This document shows positions 1 to 6,951 of a stretch of 9,493 nucleotides of DNA, in pieces. Where the stretch lies: assembly GCA_964534765.1 (NCBI GenBank), contig CAZHRJ010000113.1, positions 1 to 9,493 of the forward strand, read 5' to 3'. The DNA is from CAZHRJ01 sp964534765 (GTDB lineage: Bacteria > Lindowbacteria > 2-12-FULL-62-27). The notes under the pieces were generated by a model that was not told the origin of the DNA, searched no databases, and saw only the letters and a list, made by a program, of their open reading frames with translations. How positions within the stretch are numbered: the stretch's first letter is position 1; the number at the start of each line of letters is the position of its first letter. The position numbers and the translations under genes are program-made.

Positions 1-260
1 TCCGGCAAAACGGCGTCCGCATGCACGAACAATAGGGTGTCTCCGGCCGCGGCCATCGCCGCGGCGTTCATCTGCGATCCCCGGCCGGGTCTCGATGTCA
101 CCACCCGGGCGCCCCACGAATCGGCAATGGCCGGCGTTCCGTCAACGCTGCCGCCGTCGCCGACTACCACATCGATCGGGCCCGCGCGGAATAAGGAAGA
201 GAGCAGACGCGGCAGGATCGCCGCTTCGTTCAGGGTCGGGATGATAACACTGAGTTTCAA
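1..260 (-). CDS. Family 2 glycosyltransferase, TIGR04283-like, N-terminal part (3' end cut by window)
   Basis: About 86 N-terminal residues of a GT-A fold glycosyltransferase are visible before the window edge. The protein opens with KLSVIIPTLNEA, the usual first strand of the nucleotide-sugar site. It continues with DGGSVDGT (about residues 35-42) and VHADAVLP just at the edge, which is the place of the DxD-like metal/nucleotide motif; the HAD form is typical of the rSAM/selenodomain-associated TIGR04283 group. I chose TTG at 260 as start because an in-frame TGA (the stop of the upstream cyclase gene, 267-269) lies only two codons before it and no ATG or GTG fits the family's N-terminus. No clear ribosome-binding site is seen, so translation probably depends on coupling to the cyclase gene 6 bp upstream. 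Sugar donor and acceptor cannot be told. Family call is firm, subfamily likely, start uncertain. Confidence 0.85.
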   Translation of the reverse strand, partial: MKLSVIIPTLNEAAILPRLLSSLFRAGPIDVVVGDGGSVDGTPAIADSWGARVVTSRPGRGSQMNAAAMAAAGDTLLFVHADAVLP

Positions 261-266
261 GCTGTA

Positions 267-905
267 TCAGGCAGGAGATTTCAATAACACCCGCGCGGGT
301 GATCCGTCGCATCCTTCAATCCGCAGTGGCAGCGCAATCAGATCATAATCTCCGGGAGGGACGGAGGATGGATCAAGGCCTTCCAGAATCACAACGCCGG
401 CTTGAAGAAGCCTGTGATGAGTCGAAAAGGATCGATTGGCAAATGATTCTACCGATAGATAATCCACTCCGACCAGCCGCACGCCCCGCTCGACCAGATA
501 CTCCGACGCCGGCTCGTCAAGATATACGTAATCCTCCCGAAATCCAGGACTCTCCCGCCACATCCGACAATTACGGGTCTTGAAGAGCAGTCTCGTCACG
601 CCCGTCAGATCCACTGCCTCCAACGACGGCCTCGTAATACTTTCCTGCACCGACATCTCCACCAGCCGCGCCGGGCCGATCAATACGTCCAGCGGCAGCT
701 CATCCACTGAAATGCCGCCGCACTCAAAATGCAGCGGCGCGTCGATGTGAGTCCCCGTGTGCGACCCCAGATCCAGCCGCGATACATTCGCCGCGTCGCC
801 ACGGTCCAGCGACGCCGTACGGACCACGCTCACCGGCGGATCGCCCGGCCATACCGGCAGGCGAGCGGATATTGGCAACGTCAGATCGTAGGTCCGGCCC
901 GGCAT
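267..905 (-). CDS. Cyclase-family metal-dependent hydrolase (kynurenine-formamidase-like)
   Basis: A 212-residue protein of the cyclase/arylformamidase family (PF04199), which uses a divalent metal to hydrolyse amide or ester bonds. The signature metal-binding motif HTGTHIDAPLH is at residues 49-59 (ligands H49, H53, D55, with H59 following). Other family marks are VWPGDPP near residue 18, HHRLLQAGVVILEGL near the C-terminal third, and LIALPLRIEGCDGSPAR near the end. Length matches the family. KynB, the best-known member, cleaves N-formylkynurenine, but no other tryptophan-catabolic gene is nearby, so the substrate is unknown. It begins 10 bp after the HD-GYP stop and ends 6 bp before the glycosyltransferase start, so it is an internal operon gene. 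The sequence before its ATG is pyrimidine-rich (CCTCC) and has no Shine-Dalgarno match, which suggests translational coupling. Confidence 0.9.
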   Translation of the reverse strand: MPGRTYDLTLPISARLPVWPGDPPVSVVRTASLDRGDAANVSRLDLGSHTGTHIDAPLHFECGGISVDELPLDVLIGPARLVEMSVQESITRPSLEAVDLTGVTRLLFKTRNCRMWRESPGFREDYVYLDEPASEYLVERGVRLVGVDYLSVESFANRSFSTHHRLLQAGVVILEGLDPSSVPPGDYDLIALPLRIEGCDGSPARVLLKSPA

Positions 906-915
906 CGAGCGGAGG

Positions 916-2007
916 TCAGGCCGGATCCGGCGACGAGTCCAACGCGTCGCCGGCGCGTATCTTGATCGTACCGCGCTCGATCAGCTGCATCAGCGCGGTC
1001 ACCACCCGCGGATCAAACATCTTCCCCCTGTTCCTCATGAACTCGTCCACCACACGGTCCATCGACATCGATTTGCGATAGGGTCGCTCCGACGTCATCG
1101 CGTCCAAGGCGTCCGCTACGTGCAAAATCCGGCCCACAATCGGAATTTGATCTCCCTTCAGCTGATCCGGATACCCGCTGCCGTCGTGGTTCTCATGGTG
1201 CGTCAGAGCACCCATCCGGACTTCCTCCGGAAATGTCGTGAACCGCAGCATCGCCTCCCCACGGCTCGGATGCTTCTTCATGACCTCCCATTCATCCGGC
1301 GTCAGCGCACGGTTCGCGTTCAGGAGGGCCTCCGGGATCGCAATCTTGCCGATGTCGTGCAAATACCCCGCCTGACGGATCGTCTCCTGCTCCTCCTTCG
1401 GCAATCCCAAAGATCGCGCCAGCGACGCCGCATAAAATCCCACCCGGCGCGAGTGGCCGTAGGTGTACCTGTCCTTCGCGTCCACGGCGGTCACCAGGGA
1501 GTCGATCGCCTCTTTCTTGTAGGCCTGAAGCAGGGAATAGAGCATGAGGTTCCGGGAATGCATGAGCATCCCCAGCTCATTGGCCGGATACTCCTTCTCG
1601 GGAATGAAACGGATTTTACCGTGGAGCGAGTCGTTATCATAGTCCAGAATTTTTCGGATTGGCCGGACCGCGCGATGGTGGACAATCAGGATCGTCCCAC
1701 CCACCACAACTCCCAGCAGCGCCAGCGTCGACAGGGCCAGGCGGAATTGATACCGCCGGATCTCGACGCGAAGGTATTCGTCCGACAGCAGATCCTCCGG
1801 CTTCACAATCGTCCGGCGGATCGACTGTCCGTACATCTTCTCCCGCATCCGCTCCAGATCGGCTCTTCTCACGTCTACCGCCAGAACAAATAGAATCGCC
1901 TCAATCGCCAGCAAAAATGCCGCTGTCGCCACGCCGATCTGAATCGTCAGTCGGCCGATCCTGTGCTTTTCTATGGAATCCTTGAAATTCGCCATATCAC
2001 GGATCAT
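916..2007 (-). CDS. Membrane-anchored HD-GYP domain protein, probable cyclic-di-GMP phosphodiesterase
   Basis: A 363-residue protein. Residues about 20-44 and 90-111 are membrane segments, separated by a charged loop of about 45 residues that probably faces the periplasm and may act as a small sensor. From about residue 165 to 345 there is a complete HD-GYP domain: YGHS (H185), the metal-binding pair in HDIGK (217-221), H246, the HHENHDGSGYP motif (270-280), HVADALDAM (296-304) and RPYR (308-311). All the usual metal and GYP residues look present, so hydrolysis of c-di-GMP to pGpG/GMP at the cytoplasmic face is likely; this is family-based inference. The start at 2007 is supported by GGAGG 10 bases before it (a second AGGAG lies only 3 bases away); an in-frame ATG at 1995 is possible. 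It lies 6 bp after the VKOR-DsbA gene. Confidence 0.93.
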   Translation of the reverse strand: MIRDMANFKDSIEKHRIGRLTIQIGVATAAFLLAIEAILFVLAVDVRRADLERMREKMYGQSIRRTIVKPEDLLSDEYLRVEIRRYQFRLALSTLALLGVVVGGTILIVHHRAVRPIRKILDYDNDSLHGKIRFIPEKEYPANELGMLMHSRNLMLYSLLQAYKKEAIDSLVTAVDAKDRYTYGHSRRVGFYAASLARSLGLPKEEQETIRQAGYLHDIGKIAIPEALLNANRALTPDEWEVMKKHPSRGEAMLRFTTFPEEVRMGALTHHENHDGSGYPDQLKGDQIPIVGRILHVADALDAMTSERPYRKSMSMDRVVDEFMRNRGKMFDPRVVTALMQLIERGTIKIRAGDALDSSPDPA

Positions 2008-2013
2008 CGGCTC

Positions 2014-3201
2014 CTATCCTCCGTGCTGCTTTAAAAATAGTTCCAGTAGATCCGACATCGTCTGATAATCCATCGACCCTTGAAACGCGATGCCGTCCAC
2101 CACAAAGGCCGGTGGGCCCTTGAGCCCATAGCTCATCGCCTGGTGAACTTCCGTGATCACAATCTGCCTCATCTCGTCCGGATGTCTTTGAACGCAAATG
2201 GCTACGCTCGCCTTTGACTCCGCCGGCACGCCGCCAACAGCCAGCGCGTCCATCAGCGCGTCCAATCCGGTCTTTGGCGAGGGAATCGGATAATCAAAGA
2301 GCGCCCTCTCCACGACCGCCGCGGCCGGCGTCGATCGGCCGCACACACCGCCCAGACCGAACAGGAGCGGCGCGCCCTGATCGCTGTGCGGCAATATCTT
2401 CGAAACCCACTTCACCCGGCCGGAGTCCACATACCCGGATTTGATTTTCGGAAATGCCTCCCTCTCAAAACTCCGGCAGTACTGACAGGTGTAGTCTAAA
2501 AACGCCTGAACAATCACAGTCGCTGAATCGCTGCCGTAGCTTAACCCACCCGGCGGCGTCACCCGACGCGGGATAAATCGCGACATTTTTTCCAGCGTAT
2601 CCGCCGATCGCTTGACGGTATCCCTTGACAGCGTCACCACCAAACCGGACGCCAGAAAAAGACTCAGCGCTGTTACAATCGCCAGCGCCGCCGACGGCCT
2701 CTCTCCCGCCGGATCAGCCGAAACCGGATCGAAACCCTCGGCGGGTGGCGGCGCAGATGCATATCCAAAGAGCGACAGAAGAAAAATCAGCGCCGTATCA
2801 CCAGCGGATATCAGACAAAAGGGACACCAAGCCTTGATGACCGCATACTGCAGGTAGACCAAATACCCGGATACCAGCACCCCGGCGCCTGAAAACAGGG
2901 TGATCAACAACTGCGCTATCCGACTGCCAGATCCATCTGACAGGCGACGCCAGAAAGCCAGCCACGTCAGAGAAAGATAATAGAGGATCCCCAGCACCGA
3001 CAGTCCCATGCCCCCAATGGACGCATAGCTTGACGTCAGCACCTTCTCGCAGTTCGCGCCAAATTCTCCGCTGATCGACTCGCAGAACTCCCCAATCGTC
3101 CCGCGGCCCTCCTGAACATGGAGAAACAGCGTGTCCGCCAGACCCAGAATGCACAGAATTAGAATGACCAGTTCCCGTATTCGAGCGCCGGATGTCCTCA
3201 T
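2014..3201 (-). CDS. VKOR-DsbA fusion: vitamin K epoxide reductase-like membrane domain plus thioredoxin-fold oxidase
   Basis: A 395-residue protein likely to catalyse disulfide bond formation in exported proteins, passing electrons from a DsbA-like domain to membrane quinone through a VKOR domain (the role DsbB has in E. coli). Residues about 9-150 are the VKOR part: hydrophobic helices, a loop cysteine pair C40 and C51, a serine/threonine-rich TSSYAS segment (56-61), and the redox-active WCPFC (C126, C129). A fifth membrane segment (about 172-192) leads into a DsbA-like domain with CQYC (C239, C242) and the cis-proline loop GPPAFVVDG (362-370). Extra cysteines occur at 287 and 336. I chose the ATG at 3201, which overlaps the lgt stop as ATGA; a longer reading from 3270 would run deep into lgt. 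Family call is firm; direction of the redox reaction is inferred. Confidence 0.92.
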   Translation of the reverse strand: MRTSGARIRELVILILCILGLADTLFLHVQEGRGTIGEFCESISGEFGANCEKVLTSSYASIGGMGLSVLGILYYLSLTWLAFWRRLSDGSGSRIAQLLITLFSGAGVLVSGYLVYLQYAVIKAWCPFCLISAGDTALIFLLSLFGYASAPPPAEGFDPVSADPAGERPSAALAIVTALSLFLASGLVVTLSRDTVKRSADTLEKMSRFIPRRVTPPGGLSYGSDSATVIVQAFLDYTCQYCRSFEREAFPKIKSGYVDSGRVKWVSKILPHSDQGAPLLFGLGGVCGRSTPAAAVVERALFDYPIPSPKTGLDALMDALAVGGVPAESKASVAICVQRHPDEMRQIVITEVHQAMSYGLKGPPAFVVDGIAFQGSMDYQTMSDLLELFLKQHGG

Positions 3202-3953
3202 GTCTGTTTCATTTTCCTGAACATGGCATATAACCAGATTCCCAGCGGAAATACCAGCAGACCGATCCACTGCGACGTCGAAAATGGGCCGTAGTGACCG
3301 CGCGGATCGCCCCGGTAGTATTCCAAACCAAACCGCGTCGCCGCATAGAGAATCGGAAACATCGCCAGGACCTGACCATCAAATTTTTTTCGGCCATAAA
3401 CCCAATGGAGAACTCCGAACAGCAGAAATCCGTTCAGGGACAGATACAGCTGGACCGGATGCAGGCCGACGCCGAGCGGAGCGAGACTGCGCGGGTCCGT
3501 GAATGTCACCGCCCACGGCAGATCCGTCGGCCGGCCGTAATCGTCGCCGGCCAGAAAACACCCGATCCGGCCGATGCCCAGTCCCAGCGCCAGAGCCGGC
3601 GCGATACAGTCTCCGGCACGGGCGATGGGCAACCCGGACCGGGAAAGACTCCAGATCCCGGCCGCGCCGCCGCCGATGAGTCCCCCGTAAAACACAAACC
3701 CCGACCGCGAGAAAACGGCGGACAGGGGTTCGACCGTCCATGCTGGATACTCCACAACCAGATAGAGCGCTCGGGCGCCGATCAAGGAGCCGGCCAAAAC
3801 TAAAAACAAAAAATCTCCCAGACTTTCCCGCGACAGCCCCGCGCGGCCAAACTGGCGGTCCAAGTACGCGGCCGCCGCCAACCACGCCAACGCCATCATG
3901 AGACCGAACGAATGAATCTCAATCATGCCCATCTCAAACAAAATCGGATGCAT
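3198..3953 (-). CDS. lgt: Prolipoprotein diacylglyceryl transferase (Lgt)
   Basis: An inner-membrane enzyme of 251 residues that transfers diacylglycerol from phosphatidylglycerol to the lipobox cysteine of prolipoproteins, the first step of lipoprotein maturation. Family marks, numbered from the chosen start: GAR at 59-61, YGGLIGG at 89-95, the Lgt signature GRIGCFLAGDDYGRPT (128-143), HPVQLY (165-170), and the C-terminal RFGLEYYRGDPR (207-218) followed by SQW (227-229). Several long hydrophobic helices span the chain. The start at 3953 is preferred over the ATG at 3995 because GGGGAG sits 6 bases before it and the extra 14 residues look unlike Lgt. Residue Y89 lies where E. coli Lgt has the essential His103 of its HGG motif, and C131 replaces the usual Asn of the signature; see findings. 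First gene of the minus-strand operon. Confidence 0.95.
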   Translation of the reverse strand: MHPILFEMGMIEIHSFGLMMALAWLAAAAYLDRQFGRAGLSRESLGDFLFLVLAGSLIGARALYLVVEYPAWTVEPLSAVFSRSGFVFYGGLIGGGAAGIWSLSRSGLPIARAGDCIAPALALGLGIGRIGCFLAGDDYGRPTDLPWAVTFTDPRSLAPLGVGLHPVQLYLSLNGFLLFGVLHWVYGRKKFDGQVLAMFPILYAATRFGLEYYRGDPRGHYGPFSTSQWIGLLVFPLGIWLYAMFRKMKQT

Positions 3954-3959
3954 GCCTCG

Positions 3960-3965
3960 CTCCCC
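3960..3965 (-). promoter_or_regulatory. Ribosome-binding site that decides the lgt start
   Basis: GGGGAG on the minus strand, 6 bases before the ATG at 3953. It favours this start over the in-frame ATG at 3995, which has no comparable site. Confidence 0.6.
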
Positions 3966-3984
3966 TGCCGCGACTCGGGCGGCC

Positions 3985-4011
3985 GATTTACCCATTCACG
4001 CCCTCTTGCAA
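3985..4011 (-). promoter_or_regulatory. Possible promoter of the lgt operon
   Basis: On the minus strand TTGCAA (4011-4006) is followed after 15 bp by TAAATC (3990-3985). The spacer is short for a sigma-70-type promoter, so this is weak. Its place, about 30 bases before the chosen lgt start, is sensible. It shares the palindromic TTGCAA with the promoter of the divergent ygeW gene. Confidence 0.3.
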
Positions 4012-4033
4012 CTTTGGCGTTTCTTGTTAAAAT
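4006..4033 (+). promoter_or_regulatory. Probable sigma-70-type promoter of ygeW
   Basis: TTGCAA (4006-4011), a 16-bp spacer and TAAAAT (4028-4033) preceded by TG one base upstream, giving an extended -10. Transcription would begin near 4040, leaving a leader of about 30 bases before the start codon. No operator-like dyad is evident within the leader. Confidence 0.55.
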
Positions 4034-4055
4034 CCTGCCCTTATCCTAAAACAAA

Positions 4056-4062
4056 AAGGAGA
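4056..4062 (+). promoter_or_regulatory. Ribosome-binding site of ygeW
   Basis: AAGGAGA in an A-rich leader, with AAGGAG ending 9 bases before the ATG at 4071. This is among the strongest Shine-Dalgarno matches in the window and suggests efficient translation. Confidence 0.75.
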
Positions 4063-4070
4063 ATTAGAAA

Positions 4071-5267
4071 ATGGCTGATGACATTATCGCTTCCAAACTG
4101 AAGGAGCTCTCCAAACTCAAGATCGCCATGTTCGGGCACGATTTCCTCCTGACTTGGGAAAAAACCGACGCCGAAATCCACGCCGCACTCCTTACCGCGG
4201 AAATCATCCGGCTTCTCTACGAATCCAATGTCTCCTGCGTCCTCTATACCTCGGGACTGGCCGTCTCCAATTTCCGCGATAATTCCACCCGGACCCGATT
4301 CTCCTTCGCCTCGGCCGCCAACCTCCTCGGATTGACGGTCCAGGACCTCGATGAAGGCAAATCACAGATCGCTCATGGGGAAACCGTCCGCGAAACCGCC
4401 AACATGATATCCTTTCTCACCAAAACCATCGGCATCCGCGACGATATGTTCATCGGCGAGGGCAACAAATACATGCGCGAGGTCTCCCACGCGCTGGAAG
4501 AGGGTCATCGACAGGGTGTCCTGCACCAGCGGCCCACCGTGGTCAACCTGCAGTGCGACATCGACCATCCCACTCAGACGATGGCTGACCTCTGTCATTT
4601 GAAACAGGTCTTTGGCAGTCTCGACAACTTGAAGGGCAAAAAACTCGCCATGACGTGGGCCTATTCGCCCAGTTATGGGAAGCCCCTGTCGGTCCCTCAG
4701 GGAATTATCGGGCTCATGACGCGATTCGGTATGCAGGTCGCGCTGGCCGCACCGGACGGTTATAACCTCCTGCCCGAAACCGTCCGGGTCGCGGAGAAAA
4801 ACGTCAGGCAGGCCGGCGGGTCATTCACGGTTTCCAACCGGATGGAGGAGGCATTTGAAAATGCCGATATCGTCTATCCGAAAAGCTGGGCGCCGTTTTC
4901 CGTGATGGAACAGCGCACGAAACTTCTGAAGACCGGCGATCAGGCGGGATTGAAGAGCCTGGAAAAACAGTGTCTGGACAACAACGCTCGATTCAAGAAC
5001 TGGGAATGTAATGAGAAACTGATGAAATCAACCCGCGGCGGCGAGGCCCTCTACATGCACTGCCTGCCGGCCGACATCTCCGGTGTCTCCTGCAAGGAAG
5101 GTGAAGTCTCCGCGGGAGTATTTGAAAAATATAGGATACCGACCTACAAGGAGGCGAGTTTCAAACCGTTCATCATCGCCGCCATGATCGTCCTCTCGCG
5201 ATTCGAAAACCCCTCCGAAATCCTCGGCAATCTCCACCATCGTAAACCTGCGCGCATCGCATCATAA
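4071..5267 (+). CDS. ygeW: YgeW-family knotted carbamoyltransferase
   Basis: A 398-residue member of the aspartate/ornithine transcarbamylase superfamily, closest by eye to E. coli YgeW (about 396 residues), longer than ordinary OTCase. The carbamoyl-phosphate motif STRTR is at 72-76 within FRDNSTRTRFS, HPTQ is at 166-169, and HCLPAD at 330-335. The stretch AYSPSYGKPLSVPQG (197-211) is the proline-containing region of the knotted subgroup, and EVSAGVFEKY (345-354) resembles the YgeW C-terminus. All catalytic motifs seem intact, so it should transfer a carbamoyl group to or from an amino-group substrate in the cytoplasm. YgeW members have been tied to anaerobic purine/ureido-acid breakdown; which substrate is used here is unknown, and classical ornithine carbamoylation cannot be excluded. 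It has its own promoter and ribosome-binding site and stands alone on this strand. Its last 6 bases overlap the end of ispD. Confidence 0.9.
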   Translation: MADDIIASKLKELSKLKIAMFGHDFLLTWEKTDAEIHAALLTAEIIRLLYESNVSCVLYTSGLAVSNFRDNSTRTRFSFASAANLLGLTVQDLDEGKSQIAHGETVRETANMISFLTKTIGIRDDMFIGEGNKYMREVSHALEEGHRQGVLHQRPTVVNLQCDIDHPTQTMADLCHLKQVFGSLDNLKGKKLAMTWAYSPSYGKPLSVPQGIIGLMTRFGMQVALAAPDGYNLLPETVRVAEKNVRQAGGSFTVSNRMEEAFENADIVYPKSWAPFSVMEQRTKLLKTGDQAGLKSLEKQCLDNNARFKNWECNEKLMKSTRGGEALYMHCLPADISGVSCKEGEVSAGVFEKYRIPTYKEASFKPFIIAAMIVLSRFENPSEILGNLHHRKPARIAS

Positions 5268-5933
5268 AAGTCGCTCGAATATTCTCAAATCCTCCGGACG
5301 CGTCACTTTCAGATTCGTCTGGTCTCCCACGACCGCAATCACGGGACGGCCGAGCTTCTCAACCAGGCCGGCGCAATCCGTGCCGCGCCAGCCACGCGTC
5401 CGGGCGGTCGTCAGAGCCTCCAAGAGAATCGACCGGCGAAATCCCTGCGGAGTCTGAACACAGAATATCCCCTCTCGATCGACCGTACTCACCACCCGAT
5501 TTCTGGATATCCTCTTTAAGGTGTCGTTCGCCGGAACCACCGGAATGCACGCCCCATGCCGTACCGATCCCTCCCATACGGCGCGGATCACCCTGACTGA
5601 AACCGCCGGGCGCGCCACGTCATGCACCAGCACAAATTCCGCCGCGCTTGCGGTCGCGCCGTTCCACACCGAGTCCTGCCTCTCCTTCCCGCCCTCAACC
5701 ACAGTCAATCGGGCACGGCTCGTCACTGCCTTCAACCGGCGCGTCGCTAGACCGCGCTGACCCGGCCGGACCACCACGACCAGATCCCGCAGGCCGGCTT
5801 TTAGAAAGGCAAGTATGGAATAAAAAAGAATGGGCCGACCGGCGACTGCCTTCCACACTTTGTCGCCTGACCGACCCATCCGGTTCGACCGGCCGGCCGC
5901 CACGAGAATGACGGCCGTCGATGTCGCCCGCAC
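5262..5933 (-). CDS. ispD: 2-C-methyl-D-erythritol 4-phosphate cytidylyltransferase (IspD)
   Basis: A 223-residue enzyme of normal family length that joins MEP with CTP to give CDP-methylerythritol, the third step of the non-mevalonate isoprenoid pathway. Motifs in order: AAGRSNRMG (12-20) with K25 of the nucleotide loop, VHDVARP (103-109), NDTLKR (136-141), QTPQGFR (160-166), TDCAGLVE (185-192) and NLKVTRPEDL (207-216). The start is GTG at 5933, 16 bp after the stop of the PIN/TRAM gene, with only a weak ribosome-binding site; no other start keeps the N-terminal nucleotide-binding strand. It is the last gene of the minus-strand block. IspF often follows or is fused to IspD in other bacteria but is not here; instead a gene on the opposite strand converges on it. 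Confidence 0.95.
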   Translation of the reverse strand: MRATSTAVILVAAGRSNRMGRSGDKVWKAVAGRPILFYSILAFLKAGLRDLVVVVRPGQRGLATRRLKAVTSRARLTVVEGGKERQDSVWNGATASAAEFVLVHDVARPAVSVRVIRAVWEGSVRHGACIPVVPANDTLKRISRNRVVSTVDREGIFCVQTPQGFRRSILLEALTTARTRGWRGTDCAGLVEKLGRPVIAVVGDQTNLKVTRPEDLRIFERLL

Positions 5934-5949
5934 TGCCAGATCCGATTCG

Positions 5950-6951
5950 CTAAACGTGCGATGCCATCTTACCGAAAATCATCCTCCCGGCCGAGGTCTG
6001 CAAGGTACTGGTGATGACAACGTTCACGTTGTTGCCGATGTAGCGCCGGCCGTTGTCCACCACCACCATCGTGCCGTCGTCCAGATACCCCACTCCCTGA
6101 TTCGCCTCTTTGCCTTCCTTGATGATCGTGATGTTTAATCCCTCGCCCGGCAAAACCACCGGCTTCAACGCGTTCGCCAGATCGTTGACGTTCAGCACCG
6201 GTACGTTCTGCAGCTGCGCAATCTTGTTCAGATTGAAATCGTTCGTCACAATCTTCGCTCCCAGATGCTGCGCCAGCTTCACCAGCTTCGAGTCCACATC
6301 CACCAGCTCCGGAAAATCCGTGTCGACGATCTTGACCGGAATGTCGATCTCCTTCTGGACCCGGTTCAAAATGTCCAGCCCGCGACGGCCCCTGTTCCGC
6401 TTCAAGGTGTCCGAGGAGTCGGCGATCTGCTGAAGCTCGTTCAAGACGAATTTGGGAATCAAAATCTCGCCTTCCAAAAACTTGATCTTCGACAGGTCCG
6501 CGATCCGGCCGTCTATGATCGCGCTCGTGTCCAATAACTTGTACCGCGTCTCCTGCTGCTTGATGATCCCCATACTCGTGAACAAATCCTCGATGTCACG
6601 ACGCTTCGTGTAGCAGATCAGCAGCAACACGTAGAACACCACTAAAATCGCGCCCGCATAGTACCGCACCGGCAATTCGGCGCGAATCAGCGGAAAGAGA
6701 AGCAGAATGTCCGTGACGAAAATCGAAAACAGGAAAGACATCGCTATCGTCAAAATGTGCGCCATCCTAAGACGCGTGAACACAAACTCTATCGCTACCG
6801 CCAGAATCCCAAACCCCAGTCCCGTCAAGAGGCCGGTCAGGGTCGGCACCCCATACGCCGGGTGCCAGAATCGCGAATCCAGATACGCCAACAATCCGCC
6901 CAAAACGGCGGCTACACAGACGAACGAGACACGCAAAATGATAAATAACAT
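5950..6951 (-). CDS. yacL: Membrane-anchored PIN/TRAM domain protein, YacL type
   Basis: A 333-residue protein with four N-terminal membrane helices (about 1-24, 36-58, 64-86, 97-115), a PIN nuclease-fold domain (about 137-255) and a C-terminal TRAM domain (about 268-326). PIN acidic positions are visible as LLDTSAIIDGR (D141), NEL (E172), VDVDSKLV (D218, D220) and TNDFN (D238), so a Mg-dependent RNase activity is plausible. The TRAM segment includes PGEGLNI and GVGYLDDGTMVVVDNG. B. subtilis YacL has the same layout and lies in the same gene neighbourhood; its exact role is unsettled. The ATG at 6951 is chosen over the GTG at 6963 because a near-perfect Shine-Dalgarno sequence lies 8 bases before it and overlaps the GTG. 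It lies 16 bp before ispD and 119 bp after radA. Confidence 0.92.
   Translation of the reverse strand: MLFIILRVSFVCVAAVLGGLLAYLDSRFWHPAYGVPTLTGLLTGLGFGILAVAIEFVFTRLRMAHILTIAMSFLFSIFVTDILLLFPLIRAELPVRYYAGAILVVFYVLLLICYTKRRDIEDLFTSMGIIKQQETRYKLLDTSAIIDGRIADLSKIKFLEGEILIPKFVLNELQQIADSSDTLKRNRGRRGLDILNRVQKEIDIPVKIVDTDFPELVDVDSKLVKLAQHLGAKIVTNDFNLNKIAQLQNVPVLNVNDLANALKPVVLPGEGLNITIIKEGKEANQGVGYLDDGTMVVVDNGRRYIGNNVNVVITSTLQTSAGRMIFGKMASHV

Noticed and set aside
267..905. Tryptophan-catabolic kynB
   Set aside because: The family fits, but no kynurenine-pathway neighbour is present and the family includes many other hydrolases, so the symbol was not given.
1120..1893. A 257-codon open frame on the plus strand opposite the HD-GYP gene
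   Set aside because: Arg/Gln/Leu-rich with no recognisable domain, and lies wholly within the antisense of a well-supported gene.
3294..3803. A 169-codon open frame opposite lgt
   Set aside because: Antisense shadow of a clear Lgt; no ribosome-binding site or family motif.
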